Shown here one piece after another: positions 33,539 to 45,120 of a stretch of DNA of 64,000 nt. The notes under the pieces are model-generated. The model saw only the letters and a list, made by a program, of their open reading frames with translations. It was not told the origin of the DNA and did not search any database. The position numbers were made by a program, and so were the translations under genes. Origin of the DNA: Timema cristinae (lineage: Eukaryota; Arthropoda; Insecta; Phasmatodea; Timematidae); the NCBI GenBank assembly GCA_039000515.1, contig JBCFYV010000100.1, forward strand, positions 25,344,351 to 25,408,350, in the 5' to 3' direction. Numbering within the stretch: position 1 is the stretch's first letter; the number at the start of each line of letters is the position of its first letter.

Positions 33539-33570
<32 letters not shown>
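33539..33570 (+). repeat. G homopolymer, 32 bases
   Basis: Uninterrupted G from 33539 to 33570. It could form G-quadruplexes, and its true length is uncertain because such runs are error-prone in sequencing. Confidence 0.8.
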
Positions 33571-33571
<1 letters not shown>

Positions 33572-33674
33572 GCGTCAGTCTCGTTTGGTTGACCAGTAAC
33601 GGAGAGGTTGGGGCCAGAAATTGTTTCCTACGCTTTATTCCACCTTTTCATCTCCCACCCCCATTATTATAATC

Positions 33675-33712
33675 AAATGTGTATATCCCGTACAGGTAGT
33701 AAGACGCATTGG
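33675..33712 (+). repeat. SINE A/B tail fragment
   Basis: gtgtatatcccgtacaggta followed by gtaagacgcattg. Confidence 0.5.
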
Positions 33713-33948
33713 GGGTGGAGGGTGTACTTAAACTGCGCTTTAAAAATCATAATTGTTCTATTTTCGTATATTCATACGCCAAACCATGTAATCCACAGAT
33801 ATAGATTTTGACAGATGGTATCAATTTTTTAGAGATTTAAAATATATTCTCAAGTGACCTTTAGTTAGTTTGGGATATTTTATACTTATTTTTTAATTGC
33901 ACTCAAAGTTTCTTCCTGCAAATATCAGATGTTTTTTGATTCAGTACA

Positions 33949-34190
33949 CACTTCGGTGGCCGCGTGGTCAAACGTGCTACACTCGCAGTAGACTAGTCTG
34001 TCGATGACGGAGAGATCGAGGTTCGAATCTCAGGTTGGATATATTGTTTTTCAAAACGTTTTCCACTCTCCCTCCACGCAAATGTGGGTACACATTCTCT
34101 AAATATAACCTTCCATATTCCTAAAAATATTAGCGTAATTAGTATATAAGCGTATAACACGATCGGGTATAAGAAACAATGCTTAAAAAA
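33949..34190 (+). repeat. SINE-B copy
   Basis: Head cttcggtggccgcgtggtca, box B gaggttcgaatctc, body ccactctccctccacgcaaa, tail gcgtataacacgatcgggta. Confidence 0.82.
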
Positions 34191-34348
34191 ATTATTTTTA
34201 GATCGGGGTTTGAGGACGTCACTTTTTAAATTTAAAACCATCTCTAGGTGAGAATTTGAAACTAATTTCGAAAATAAAAATGAGAACGGGAGTAAAATCC
34301 ACATTCTGAAACCAATTGAAATTGTATTTTTAGTACTTTTTTTAAAAA

Positions 34349-34612
34349 TAATAATAATAATAATATTTAGCACCGCGTCTTACTACCCGTTCAGATTATA
34401 CGCTTTAAGTACTAATTACGCTAATGGATTAGGAATTGGGAAGGTTGAATTAGAGGAAGTGAACCCGCATTTGCGTGGAGGGAGAGTGGAAAACCATTTA
34501 GGAACACCCCCCCCCAGTTCACCCGACCGAGATTCGAACCTCGATCTCTCCGTCCTCAGCAGTCGAGCTCAACACGACAAGCGCGTTAGCTAACTACGCC
34601 ACCGAGGCGGGT
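34349..34612 (-). repeat. SINE-B, young copy with C tract
   Basis: A T-rich/A-rich duplicated target (tttttttaaaaa at 34337-34348, again from about 34613). (AAT)n tail, shared tail, C9 at 34507-34515, box B gagattcgaacctcgatctc, head ending accgaggcggg. Very close to the copy at 13970-14245. Confidence 0.88.
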
Positions 34613-34629
34613 TTTTTTTTAAAAAACAG

Positions 34630-35500
34630 GAGAAAAAATTTCAATCTGTGCTACGTGTACGCCACTGACATATGTTACATTCTTCCAGGTCAGAATTAAA
34701 ATGACGTGTATGCTTGAACTAAAAAAAAAAGGACGATTTTGGTCAAGTTTGATGCTCAAAATGTATTAGTAAATATGTGAAATACACTGATTAATGCTAG
34801 CATGCAAAATTTAAAATAAACACTTTTGACTTGATATTATTGATAGTTGGATTAAAAACATTGTGATCTTATTTCACACGTCAAACAAAACAGTAGTTTG
34901 GTGAATTAAGAACAATAAATATATTTAAATGGTTAATTCACTTTTAATAAATTATTTATTAATTTTATAAATCTCATCTTGTTGAATAAATTAAATAATA
35001 GCGAATGAAGAACATTGTTAAAGTTACACAGAATTAATGTGTCTTTTCGAAATAGTAATTAAATAATCTGATTCTAAACTAATTGAATTTTAAACTACTT
35101 CAATCTTAATTTTATTTTTATGAAAATGAGATTAATTTACGCATTTAATTTAATTTAAAGATAAAATATGTAAAAAAAAGGATAGTATAAATAGACCACT
35201 TATAAAGCATCTCGAAAAACTGACATTGAAATACAATAAATTGTGTATAATATTATCATCTTAGGCTTTGATAATATAGTAAAATATTGTCGAGATTAAA
35301 TATTTTCAACAATATTCCAAACACTCCTGAGTAGTATTTCTCCCGTTTTTTATTTTAAAAAGTGTGTCAAGAAATATTTATATTCTGTGAAATGTCCGGC
35401 TAAGGGCATTTATTTTGGCCAATAAACGGCATTAATTTTGACCAATAATAGTTCAATTCGTGTTAATATTAGCTTTGTTTCCTCTACGCCATATTATTAG
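34630..35500. other. AT-rich stretch, nothing recognised
   Basis: About 870 bases of very AT-rich DNA with no supported feature. Confidence 0.4.
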
Positions 35501-35504
35501 TCTG

Positions 35505-35725
35505 GGTGTCCACATTTACTATTATAATGGGGTAGGGAAGAGGAAGGAATAATTTAAAGGAAATGTACGAACGTTTTCGCGGAGGAAGAGTGATATTCTA
35601 TTTATAAAACAACACATCCTACCGGGATTTGAACCCAGGGCCTCCCATCATCGGCAAACCATGACTAGAGGAGATTGGCGTTTGGTTCATGCACCTACCA
35701 ATGTGATTTTGATATTATTAAGATC
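35505..35725 (-). repeat. old SINE-B relative
   Basis: ggtagggaagaggaaggaat, gtacgaacgttttcgcggag, box B region gggatttgaacccagggcct, head near cctaccaatgtga. Confidence 0.55.
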
Positions 35726-35764
35726 AATATAAAATATAGTGTTTAATTCAGGCATAATTTTTAC

Positions 35765-35940
35765 TTCGAAGAACGCGGTGGACACGTGGACTAAACGTCA
35801 ATTGCATCAAATCTGTTTTTCCGGAAACGGGTAGGCTGGGTTTATAATCCCAGCTAGATGTACTGGAAAGCCTTACTTTAAATGATTTCCCCCTCCCTTT
35901 AACTCAGCGCAAATAAGAGTATATTTTCTTTAAATTATAT
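35765..35940 (+). repeat. old SINE-B relative
   Basis: gaacgcggtggacacgtgga, gctgggtttataatcccagc (box B-like), cctccctttaactcagcgca. Arranged tail-to-tail or head-to-head with the preceding copy. Confidence 0.5.
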
Positions 35941-36875
35941 ATTTCTCATCCCTAACAAAATAAATGCAGAAGTCCGGAATGGTAGTGAGTCACGATTCAA
36001 AAAAAAAACACTATTTAGTGATGAGTTACTTATGTTGACCAACTTTGTACAGGGTGGGGTGGAAACAATTATACGATCTACGGTTAGGAAAGTGATGGAC
36101 AGCGTGCTGAGGTTTACCTGATGTCCGGAGCTCACCTAAGTGACATTATCTTCATAAAGTTAAAAAATATAGTATAGTATGTAGGCTGGTTTGCTTTTAT
36201 TTAGCTAGTGAAAATTTACTTTCCAATAAAAGTGTTAGTTTTCAAGTTATTAATTGTCTAGTTGTCTCGTTCCCACTCTGTATAACATTAGAAAATAACG
36301 GTAATTTAGAAGACGTTCTGGATCATTCAAATTGCACAACAATTTCTATCCCGACCCACAAAACTTTTTTCCATCTATACATGCTTGCATATATTTAAAA
36401 AAAAAAAAAAAAAAGCAAATCATCGCATCATATATTCAAAAAGTGTAAGCGACCGTGAACGATGAGGGTAGGGGACAGGGGGGATGCAGGGTGCAACAGC
36501 TTACAGCGCAAAGGTCGCGAAATTAGTGCCTCATTCATTCAACAGAGGATGACATTGGGACGCCGAGTACTTGGGGGATGCAAGGCTCACCAACACTGAT
36601 ACATCGGGGACCCCCCCAAGACATTGTCATCCGTCTTCAACAAGTCCCTTTCAGCTTTCTAGAAGGAGTGGAAGACCTGTCTTAAGAAGCATGCGGGACG
36701 AATAGAGGTGCTGGGACTACCACGGATGAAAGTAGTTCAGATCACATAGTTGATTCACTGTCGTGGGTTTTTATATTCGTACGCACGCTCCTTAGCAGTT
36801 CCAGCCGGTAACGGCAAAATTATGAGAAATGGAATGGATGAATGCCAAGGAGCATCTGTAGATAGGCTAGGAAAC
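35941..36875. other. stretch without recognised features
   Basis: Includes an A18 run at about 36397-36414. Short frames only, none recognised. Confidence 0.35.
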
Positions 36876-36883
36876 AGTGCAAC

Positions 36884-37563
36884 CAGAGATATGGTATCGA
36901 AGAAAGTATCGATACTGTACTCATTAGTATCAGAATAAAATATCGATACGTACTAGTATTGAAGAAATATCGATACTGACTCATTTAAAGTATAGAATAA
37001 AATATCGATACGTACGTATTGAAAGAAAATATCGATACTGTACTCATTAATAGTATCAGAATAAAAATATCGATACGTATATATGAAAGAAAAGTATCGA
37101 TACTGTACTCATTTAAAGTATCGGAATAAGAATATCAATACCGTACTAGTATCGAAAGAAAAGTATCGATAACAGTAAGTATCGTTAACGAAATTCTAAT
37201 CTGAAAAAAATATATCTTCTTATGTAGTAATAATAATTTCAATTTTTGCATAGTAATTGTATTTTCATATTTATTTATACACTGAAACATTATGATAGAT
37301 TTTAATAATCTAAAACAAATTTTACAAGATGCTTTTTCACTATCCAACTTTAAAAAAAATTTCCCATAATTCACTTCTGGGAGGTGCCACTTTTTAACCA
37401 CATTTTCGTTTATATACTTTATCAATATAGGTTATTACCTATTGACAAATAATAGAAGAAATGACACCCTCCCCTGTTTTATCTGCGTAAACAACGCACA
37501 TACACTTTTCTGCTTCGTCTGCTTGGGGCAACCTTTAATTCATTGAGTTTTACAAAAGATTAA
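36884..37563 (+). mobile_element. second copy of the TATCGATA-array hAT element, right end not found
   Basis: The left end CAGAGATATGGTATCGAAGA aligns with the ends of 10570-11353. The array at 36893-37190 has exact TATCGATA at 36907, 36941, 36968, 37003, 37030, 37068, 37095 and 37164. Downstream, 37505-37560 (cttcgtctgcttggggcaac) matches 10893-10955, so similarity extends past the array. I did not find a right TIR or a matching 8-bp duplication of agtgcaac (36876-36883). Confidence 0.65.
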
Positions 37564-37694
37564 CCAACATAGTAGTCCTCATAGATTTAGATGGGATATA
37601 TTCTTTATTTAAGCTTCTATGAAATCTATAAATCTCTCTATAAAAAATAAAATATTCATTGATATTAGCTATCTTCAAGGTACTTTATAGCAAA

Positions 37695-37782
37695 AATGTT
37701 GACCTCGGGGTTAAATTTCTTGCCTCAGGACCCGATGTTCGTGGGTTCAAACACAGCCGGGGTCGACGGATATTTCTTAAGC

Positions 37783-37828
<46 letters not shown>

Positions 37829-38274
37829 TAGCAACACTCTTACTACCCATTCAGGTTGTACGCACTTACGCTAATGTGTAACGGTAGGGTGATTGGAGAG
37901 GAAATGGAGAACCTACAGTTTAACGTGGAATCCGAACCACGGTGGAGGCCTGGCATTCCCCACATTCACAAGTTGTGATTAATACACGTCTTGTCAGAGG
38001 TGAAGGAAGAGTTTGGTAATCAGATAAATCTGTGCCGGGACCGAGGATTGAACCCCGAAGCCCCAGCATAGAAGTCCGACACCTTACCCCTAGACCACCA
38101 GGTAAACCTCTAAGCAGTAAAATTTCGTAGCCCATCTTTCTTCGTAGGGGAAGTAAAGCCGTCAGTCCCATGTCAATTGTGGCATGTAAAATACCTTTCC
38201 AAGCAAAATTGGAAGGCCCTTTCGCACTCGCTCATAGAAATTCTATTGTGCTAATGTAATCAGTCGGTTCAGAA
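37695..38274 (+). repeat. SINE-E interrupted by a SINE-A
   Basis: First part 37695-37786: gacctcggggttaaatttct, box B gtgggttcaaacac. Second part 38111-38274: gtaaaatttcgtagcccatc, gtcagtcccatgtcaattgt, and the 3' end gtgctaatgtaatcagtcgg. Confidence 0.75.
37787..38110 (-). repeat. SINE-A inserted in SINE-E, with TSD
   Basis: TSD taagcagta at 37778-37786 and 38111-38119. Long (ATT)n tail, full body with the extra ttgtgattaatacacg segment seen also in 20991-21255, head ending ccaccaggta. Confidence 0.88.
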
Positions 38275-38275
38275 A

Positions 38276-39345
38276 TTGCACGTTAAATACCTCAAATAAA
38301 TAATTAGATAAAATACTATAGACAAAACCCCTTGTAGTTCAAGAGGACCGGTAGGTTACCGGAAATAGCTGCTAACATATATTTTCATAAAATGAGGGTT
38401 ATCATGCTTTTGTTCTGCCCCGTTCATTTATTAAGAAGCTATAAATGGTTATTCAATGATTTCAAATCATTACATTTCACGATTTATAAGGGGTCAAACT
38501 TGATATTTTAATGCCTTGAGTAACATTGTTAAAGTATGGGGCTAAAATTTAGTATAGCTACACATTCAAATGAGGTGTACACAATGACATATTTATGTGT
38601 TAGAGAAAAAAAATAATTACTGTACAAGCCGTTTAAAATTTATAAAATTACTTCATTTTTAATCATGTATAGATACCGTTCTTTGATACTCCATTAGTTG
38701 GATTTGATTTATTTTTGTAGTAAATATTGTCGTTATTTAGACTTAATTTTTTTTAAACCAGACTCTACTCGTTAATTTTACTAACATACCCGAATTGATT
38801 ATTGTAAATGTATATTTGAAATATCTATTTCATGAAATTCATTGTTTTGGATGTACCTATCGTAGAGAAAACCCGACTAGCAGAACATAATATGCCAGGC
38901 TGAGGTAGAGGGTCACTTGCTGTTGCTGGACTGGACTGAGACATTACTACTTACTACATTTTACAAGATAACCCTCTTACCCCCACATTTGTTAAGTTCC
39001 CTACCAAGATGTTATAGACTCAAAACATATTAGTAATGATTATTCTTGAATGACCTTAGATTAGTACTACGTTGTAATGATATTGGTTTGGATCAATCTA
39101 AAATATATAAAAAGTCATGGATGAAGGTAATTTTTCTTTAAAGTAACATATGTAGAGTATCCTTTTATGATTCATCCATGAAGAAACACGCCTTCTCAGA
39201 AATAATGTGAAAAGGATTTCACCACTAAAATATATTTTTTATACCATTCTTCCTGTTAAAGGAACAACTCCACAGTATTTGGCAAATACGCCAATTCCCT
39301 ATACCAATAAGAAGCTAGCTTTCACAACACCTATCGCCTGGACTG
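38276..39345. other. AT-rich stretch, nothing recognised
   Basis: No supported gene or repeat. Confidence 0.4.
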
Positions 39346-39349
39346 TTTC

Positions 39350-39870
39350 TATTAGTTAGTTTTTACACTGTTGACGAAGGAAGAAAGATGCAAGGGGTAT
39401 GTCATATATAAACCGTTTGTGCGTATCAGCCAGGGATCCCAAACAGTGACACACAAGCAGCGACATCAAAAACATTCCAAACCAGGGATCCCCGCCCACG
39501 CACAAGTCAGTCAGAGCCAACACTGGCAGTCACGGTCTAACACAGTATAAAATAACTTACATTAATATCACAAGTGTGCATTGATATAAAGCATTTAATT
39601 GGAGTATGTATAAGTAATTAACAGATGGCATTTAAATAAACCGTGTGGGAATCAACAGCCATCAACAGTTCTCTTTCTTCAATTTTATTAATATACCGAT
39701 TTAATTAGTGCTCGACCACAGAGCTATAGACAACCTAAACATCGTCACAGCATTATTATATCAGGGAATTAATCCGTAGTGTTTCAATCGACGTCCAACG
39801 CGGCTCGATAATTCAATAGTGTTACAATTGGTGCCCAACGTGGGGCGATTAATTCAATAGTGTTACAACG
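39350..39870 (+). mobile_element. LTR-retrotransposon remnant (LTR end plus primer-binding site)
   Basis: TGGTGCCCAACGTGGGGC at 39829-39846 matches, with one mismatch, the TGGCGCCCAACGTGGGGC type primer-binding site complementary to tRNA-Lys 3' ends. It follows a terminal-looking gtgttaca and a 2-base spacer. Upstream are TATATAAA (39405-39412) and AATAAA (39635-39640), as in an LTR. The left LTR border and a second LTR are not recognised, and no gag or pol frame follows. The PBS lies in a 40-bp tandem repeat. Confidence 0.5.
39777..39870 (+). repeat. 40-bp tandem repeat containing the PBS-like sequence
   Basis: Units begin tagtgttwcaa at 39777, 39817 and 39858. The first unit carries cgacgtccaacgcggctc at the place where the second has tggtgcccaacgtggggc; the third is cut off. 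Confidence 0.75.
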
Positions 39871-39999
39871 TTTAACTCTCAAGGGGGCCACCTACAATAA
39901 GAGTGAGACGCGTTACAGATGGCCTGAAACCCAGCGTTGAGTAAGAAGTGGTTTGTTATTTCAAAATATAACTCACGTCAAAATGAAGGTGAAGGGTGA

Positions 40000-40195
40000 C
40001 AACATGTCCCTTTGGTGGGGGTTCAAATCCCTGTCGGGTGTACTTAGGGTGTCACTAGATAGTTTCCCACCCTCCCTCCAATCTGATGTTGGTACATTTG
40101 CTTCAAACTCTACCTTCCTTATCCTTACAACACTAGTGTCATTAATACATATACAGTACGTGTGAATGTGAACCTAACGTGTGGTGAGTCACGGT
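40000..40195 (+). repeat. old SINE-B relative
   Basis: ctttggtgggggttcaaatc (box B), tttcccaccctccctccaat, and a degraded tail. Confidence 0.45.
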
Positions 40196-40624
40196 GAAAA
40201 AAATAACATATTTCATTATACTAAACTTGTTTTAAGGGTAATATTGTGTTTCAATTTATATGATTCAAAGAGGGTGTCCAATGCAACCTGACAATGATTT
40301 TCGATAGCTCTATAGTAACTTAAAATAAATAGTACCGTGAACCACACATACGTTCTTTCTTTTTTTACCTTAAAACAGAGAGATTTACTGAAAAAATTTA
40401 TAAAATTTGTGAGACAAAATAATAAACAGTGCTACAGGAAATATTTCATCAAAGAGTATAAATGAAATAATATAAGCTGTTCCAGAAACATCGAGAAAAT
40501 AGAAACATATTTGTCCACCAAAGAGCAGAGAAATCAATTCCATATTTCAAAAACATCCACAAAAAAATATCTATATAATTGATTATATCATAGAAATTAG
40601 TTTTATAAAAATACATTTCAAGTT

Positions 40625-41160
40625 AAAGATTTTTTTATTCGTAACAGTTCTACAACTTTACAATGATAAGTTATTTTGTATCTCAAATAGTTGCTAAGAT
40701 ATGATCAAAATTGGAAATTTCTGCTCATGGAAATTACCCTCAAAGTCATTTTCATATCTAAATGAGGGTTACCATTTTACTTGTAATACTAAACAGTGCC
40801 GAAATACAAAATTTAATCATAATTCTTAGAACGGATTTCAAGGTAATCGATCTCATCTATTTTTGCCCTAATATATCCCAAACTACTCTTAATTTTAGTG
40901 TTAGATGTTAATCCCAAACTCCTCAAGATAAACTTTTGAAAACTCTATAACCAAGGTTCTAGCCCGATTGGTAAAATGGTCTCGGCTCTAGTCCCAGTAA
41001 CACACAGATAGACAGATAGACAGACGGCATCGTGAGAACCTCTCTCTTGGTTTCAGGGGGTCATGAAACGTGTCGACATTAATTCTATAAAAATCTCGAG
41101 TTGAATTTTTTTTTTAACGATCACAATAATTCTCTATCCGAGGGGTGGAGGGAAAGTAAA
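40625..41160 (+). repeat. repeat K, uninterrupted copy
   Basis: acagttctacaactttacaa, ggtctcggctctagtcccag, (agacagat)n at 41005-41025, gtcatgaaacgtgtcgacat, and an end gagggaaagtaaa; compare 25551-26061. Confidence 0.65.
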
Positions 41161-41464
41161 CGTGTATGTTTTATTACCGCCATTAGTAAAATTGCCCGTT
41201 CGTTGATTTTATTCCCTGGTGGTTATTTTTATCCTTACCTTTAGTTGTGCAGTCCTTCTTACTTACCTATATCGGCTGTGCTCTATGAATACCAATAAAA
41301 GGTATACATGACTCTTGGTTAGTACATACTAAGGTAATAAATAAAAATAAAAATTGCGGTCAGAAAAGATTTATCTAGTTATAGTCAGCTCAAGCTGAAA
41401 CAAGCACAATTTTAAAAATGTCCGAAAAAAATGTTCGTAATTTAAATAAGTTGGAAGCACATGT

Positions 41465-41605
41465 ATTATTCATATGCGCGTCTGGTTACTGAGATGAGGG
41501 TGCCAGGTTCGATTCCCGGCATGATCAAACATATTATAAGGCTTTAAATAATTATGCGTATAACCCGAATGTGTAGTAAGACGCGGTGCTAATAATAATA
41601 ATTTG
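41465..41605 (+). repeat. chimeric SINE: C-type head with A/B-type tail
   Basis: Head gcgcgtctggttactgagat with box B ggttcgattcccggcatg as in SINE-C, followed after only about 30 bases by gcgtataacccgaatgtgta and gtaagacgcggtgctaa plus (TAA)n as in SINE-A/B. Either a deletion product or a template-switch SINE. Confidence 0.65.
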
Positions 41606-41796
41606 AATAATTGTAGTTTCCTCTTTACCAATTATGAATGAATGGCTTGGATTGGGTGATGTTTGATCTGCAGGCCGTAAGCTCTGGGAACATAAGCAGA
41701 CACACAGACACACATATATATGCAAATATACGTGCTTGTACATAAAAATACAAAAAAATAATGGTAGGACATTAAATGACGTTACATGCTAATCCT

Positions 41797-42075
41797 ACAC
41801 CTTAGATCAGTCGGTAGCGTGTCTGTATACTGAGTTAAGAGTCCCGGGTTCGATTCCCGGCATGGCCGAAAAATGTGTCATTGATGAAATGGGAGTTTAC
41901 CCTTTTACAGTGATGAATTAACGGCTGGAGACTGGATGTTGTGCCTGTCCTAGTCTTATGATAGATTATAAGGAATACAACAACCCTAACAAGCCAGTAG
42001 TGGAAAATATATGGTTTGAATAAAGAATTGACTCAGGACACAGGTTAGAAACAGTAATGGATGTAAAAAACATTA
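41797..42075 (+). repeat. SINE-C, intact copy
   Basis: tRNA-like head cttagatcagtcggtagcgt ... gggttcgattcccggcatgg, with good arm pairing around box B, then a body of about 200 bp (cagtgatgaattaacggctg, atagattataaggaatacaa) ending with agaaacagtaatggatg. Confidence 0.8.
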
Positions 42076-42117
42076 CATACTCAATGTGTAGTCCCTTATT
42101 GACAAAGAAAAGTCCAA

Positions 42118-42375
42118 CTCGGTGGCTAAACCCACTTCGGTGTCTAACGCGTTACTATCGCAATAGACTGGACTGCCAGTGACGGGGAGATCGAGGTTCG
42201 AAACTCACTTGGATGTACTGAGGGTGGTTTTCCCCTAAATTGTTTTCCACTCTCCCTTCACGCAAATTCTGGTACACTTTCATCTATATATAACATTCCT
42301 CATCCTTAAAAGCATTAGCGTAATTATTACATAAGCGTATAACCCGGTCGGATAGTAAGACGCGCGCTAAAAAAA
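42118..42375 (+). repeat. SINE-B copy
   Basis: Head cttcggtgtctaacgcgtta, box B gaggttcgaaactc, body tgttttccactctcccttca, tail gcgtataacccggtcggata. Confidence 0.82.
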
Positions 42376-42547
42376 AAGCTCGAAGCCTATGTGTTCCGAC
42401 TTTGTGGCCATCTTGTAGAGTTAAGTTAGTTTAAATGGCTTGTGCTTTTAAAATCATTTGGTGGACCAAGTACATGTTGTTTGTATCCATCCATTCTTTA
42501 AAAAATAAAAATATTCATATATTTTTTATCAAAATATATTTCACCAG

Positions 42548-42785
42548 CATTGGTGGGTGTGTGGAATAAATGTAAAACTCCTCTATTTTGGCTTAACGAT
42601 AACTGGGAGATCAGGGTTTGAATCCCGGAAGGCTGTAATAAAAGTTTCTTTCACTAAAAAAAATATCTCACTTTCTCTCTATCTATCTCTCAGATCAAAT
42701 GCGTGTACATTTCCTGTATACTATACCTTAATCAACCTTACATCATTAGCGTATTGTTCAGCCCAGACGGTTAGTAAGAAGTGCT
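42548..42785 (+). repeat. SINE-B copy, diverged
   Basis: Head attggtgggtgtgtggaata, box B gggtttgaatccc, body with a (tctatctc)n patch, tail ttcagcccagacggttagta. Confidence 0.6.
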
Positions 42786-44210
42786 GCCCTTTATTTTTAT
42801 AAGAACTTAAGGGCCCTTTTCACACTGGGCCACAAGTGTCCTACAATTGATTGCCAACAAAAATGGGTAACATTTTATTATTTTTGTATTTTATAAAATT
42901 GACCGAAGCGATGAGAAATTTTTGTTTCTACTACTTCTAAACAGAAGGTGGAGGAGGAAATCATTTAGTAAAAAACGTTTGCATACACAGCCTCTTCTTC
43001 TACGTGATTGGCTGGAGAAAGCTTTGTACTACACACTACTTGATGATTTGAAACAACCCAAATAACATGATGACTTTCCACTTCACTTAAAAAAAAATAT
43101 TTCGTGTTAAACTAAACTCGTGGTTAGAGTTATCAAAACAGCTGTGTTTTAGATCAGTGGTATTAAAATTGGGGTAAACATATCTCCTGGGGTACGTAAA
43201 ATTTAAAAAATATGTGTATACATATTATAATTATAGGCTTTATATCTATCATTTAATACGTTATTTGGGATGTAATTTATTTTATTTATTTTAGATGTAG
43301 GTTACAGAATATTTATAGATAGCATTATGCACCAACAAATTTGGGAGTACAAAGTTGAAAAGAAATTATATCTGAGTTCACGTGAACAAAAAAAGGTTGA
43401 GCTAAACTTCGAATTAACCATTGACTGCTTGGAGGTAGTTGGCAGGACTACACTCAGTGTCCGACACTTGTGTATGGTTGTAGTGATTATATTTTATACA
43501 TCCTTTTTGATTAATTTATAGAGAAAATAAGACCTGATCTAACGTGATAGTATTAAAAATTCACTTATCTAACACTATCTTTAGCAGTAAAATCAACGTT
43601 GTGCAGCATCCTTCTGTCTTTATCTATTGGCCACCCGGGTGAAATCTTCTCCGAAAGTAAGGGTGGGGCACAAAAACGGCTGTATCTCGTTACTCAAGGA
43701 ATGTTCTAGACGCTAAAGATTTCTTAGATTACCTTTTGGCACTCGTAGGCCTCGTCACTAGCTTGGTAGTCACAGAGTTGTCCGGGTGTTTGTCCGTCAT
43801 ATGAATACATATTTTCATTAAAAATCCCCGAATCTTAATACCATCCTGGACACAATATAGGATCAATCATGATCCAAACAATTTAATCAGCGTATAATCA
43901 CGGATTCCAACAGTTCAGACTCGTAACAACAGTGATTTAAATTAATCAATCACAAACTTATGTCTTATTACTAAACTAAACCATTGTAGAACCCCAAATT
44001 TTAAAAAAAAGACACCCCGTAGTAAAATATAGTATTAAAATAATGTTACTCAAACGTACATGGCCTTAAAATACATTAGATTGAATGGAGGAGCGTTTCA
44101 CACTGAAACACTGCAGTGTGTGGACCAGTCACATTGTCTCAACAGTGTCTGAGCTCCGACACATGTGTCCGAATGGGTCACTGCTTGAGATACATTATGC
44201 CTTAGTTCCA
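42786..44210. other. stretch without confirmed features
   Basis: Similar cttttcacactgggccac and gtttcacactgaaacac motifs occur near 42812 and 44093 and may be ends of an unrecognised element. No gene supported. Confidence 0.35.
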
Positions 44211-44212
44211 TA

Positions 44213-44213
44213 T

Positions 44214-44248
<35 letters not shown>

Positions 44249-44250
44249 TT
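44213..44250. repeat. (TA)n microsatellite
   Basis: Nearly pure TA repeats. Confidence 0.9.
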
Positions 44251-44740
44251 AGGATGTCAGACCATAATCGATAATTCTCCACCGCTCCATTATATGTGCC
44301 CTATTATTTTAATTCCATCCAACCTTAATAATTGGTTCCTAACAACTGACAAAGAACATTCTGTGCGGTATAGAAATTCTGATGGTATTGGTTTACAATC
44401 ATTGCTCCCCTTGTTGTTGTCCTTATAAAGGTCCGGGCAGGATGAATTAGGCTAATATCAGGGATAGTCGGTTGGGATTACTGCACATTGTTTGAGATTC
44501 AAGGCCTTTTTTTAAGGCACAAGGCCATGCAGGTCTATTGAAGCATCGACCTCGATACAAAGAGATTATGAAGCCCTTTTCTTAGGGCACGGCAACTAAA
44601 AGATCGTTAGAGAATTGGTTTCTATTGCATTTCAAGATAATTGATAAATTATGACAATTTATTATTAAATTATAGTGTTTATTCTCATCATCATACTTTA
44701 ATACGTAAAGAGTATTAATATCATATTATTAATTTTTATT

Positions 44741-44896
44741 GTGGAATGCCAGGCCGCCACCGTGGTTCGGATTCCACGTTAAACTGTAGGTCCTCCATTT
44801 CATCTCACAATCACCCTAACATTACACATTAGCGTAAGTGCGTATAACCCGAACGGGTAGTAAGACGCGGTGCTAATAATAATAATAATAATAATA
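44741..44896 (+). repeat. SINE-A, 5'-truncated, with TSD
   Basis: TSD attaatttttatt at 44728-44740 and 44897-44909. It starts at gtggaatgccaggccgccac, lacking the tRNA head, and runs to a (TAA)n tail. Confidence 0.9.
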
Positions 44897-44906
44897 ATTA
44901 ATTTTT

Positions 44907-45120
44907 ATTTCGCTTCGTCTTAGTACCAGTTTGGGCTACATCAATACATTAACTCTGATAATGGAGTAGAAATGAGAGAGGTTTTTAGAGGAAGTTTACC
45001 AATATTTGTGTGGTACAAGGTTGGTAAAACATTTAGTAAAAACTTCCCTCAGTACACTCAACCTGATTTCGAACCCCCATCTCCCCGTCACCAGCAATCC
45101 ATCTAGTTTTAATCCATTTA
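44907..45120 (-). repeat. SINE-B copy, diverged
   Basis: Tail cgcttcgtcttagtaccagt, body aatgagagaggtttttagag, box B region gatttcgaacccccatctcc. Confidence 0.65.

Noticed and set aside
37795..37825. Poly-Tyr or poly-Ile coding tract
   Set aside because: It is the (ATT)n tail of a SINE-A read as protein.
41797..41875. Possible functional tRNA gene (good box A and box B)
   Set aside because: It is continuous with a SINE-C body shared by another copy, and the acceptor stem does not close as in a tRNA gene.
42806..44100. A second TTAA-type element, suggested by cttaagggcccttttcacac near 42808 and gtttcacactgaaacac near 44093
   Set aside because: I could not find a matching inverted end with TTAA; only the short cacactg motif is shared.
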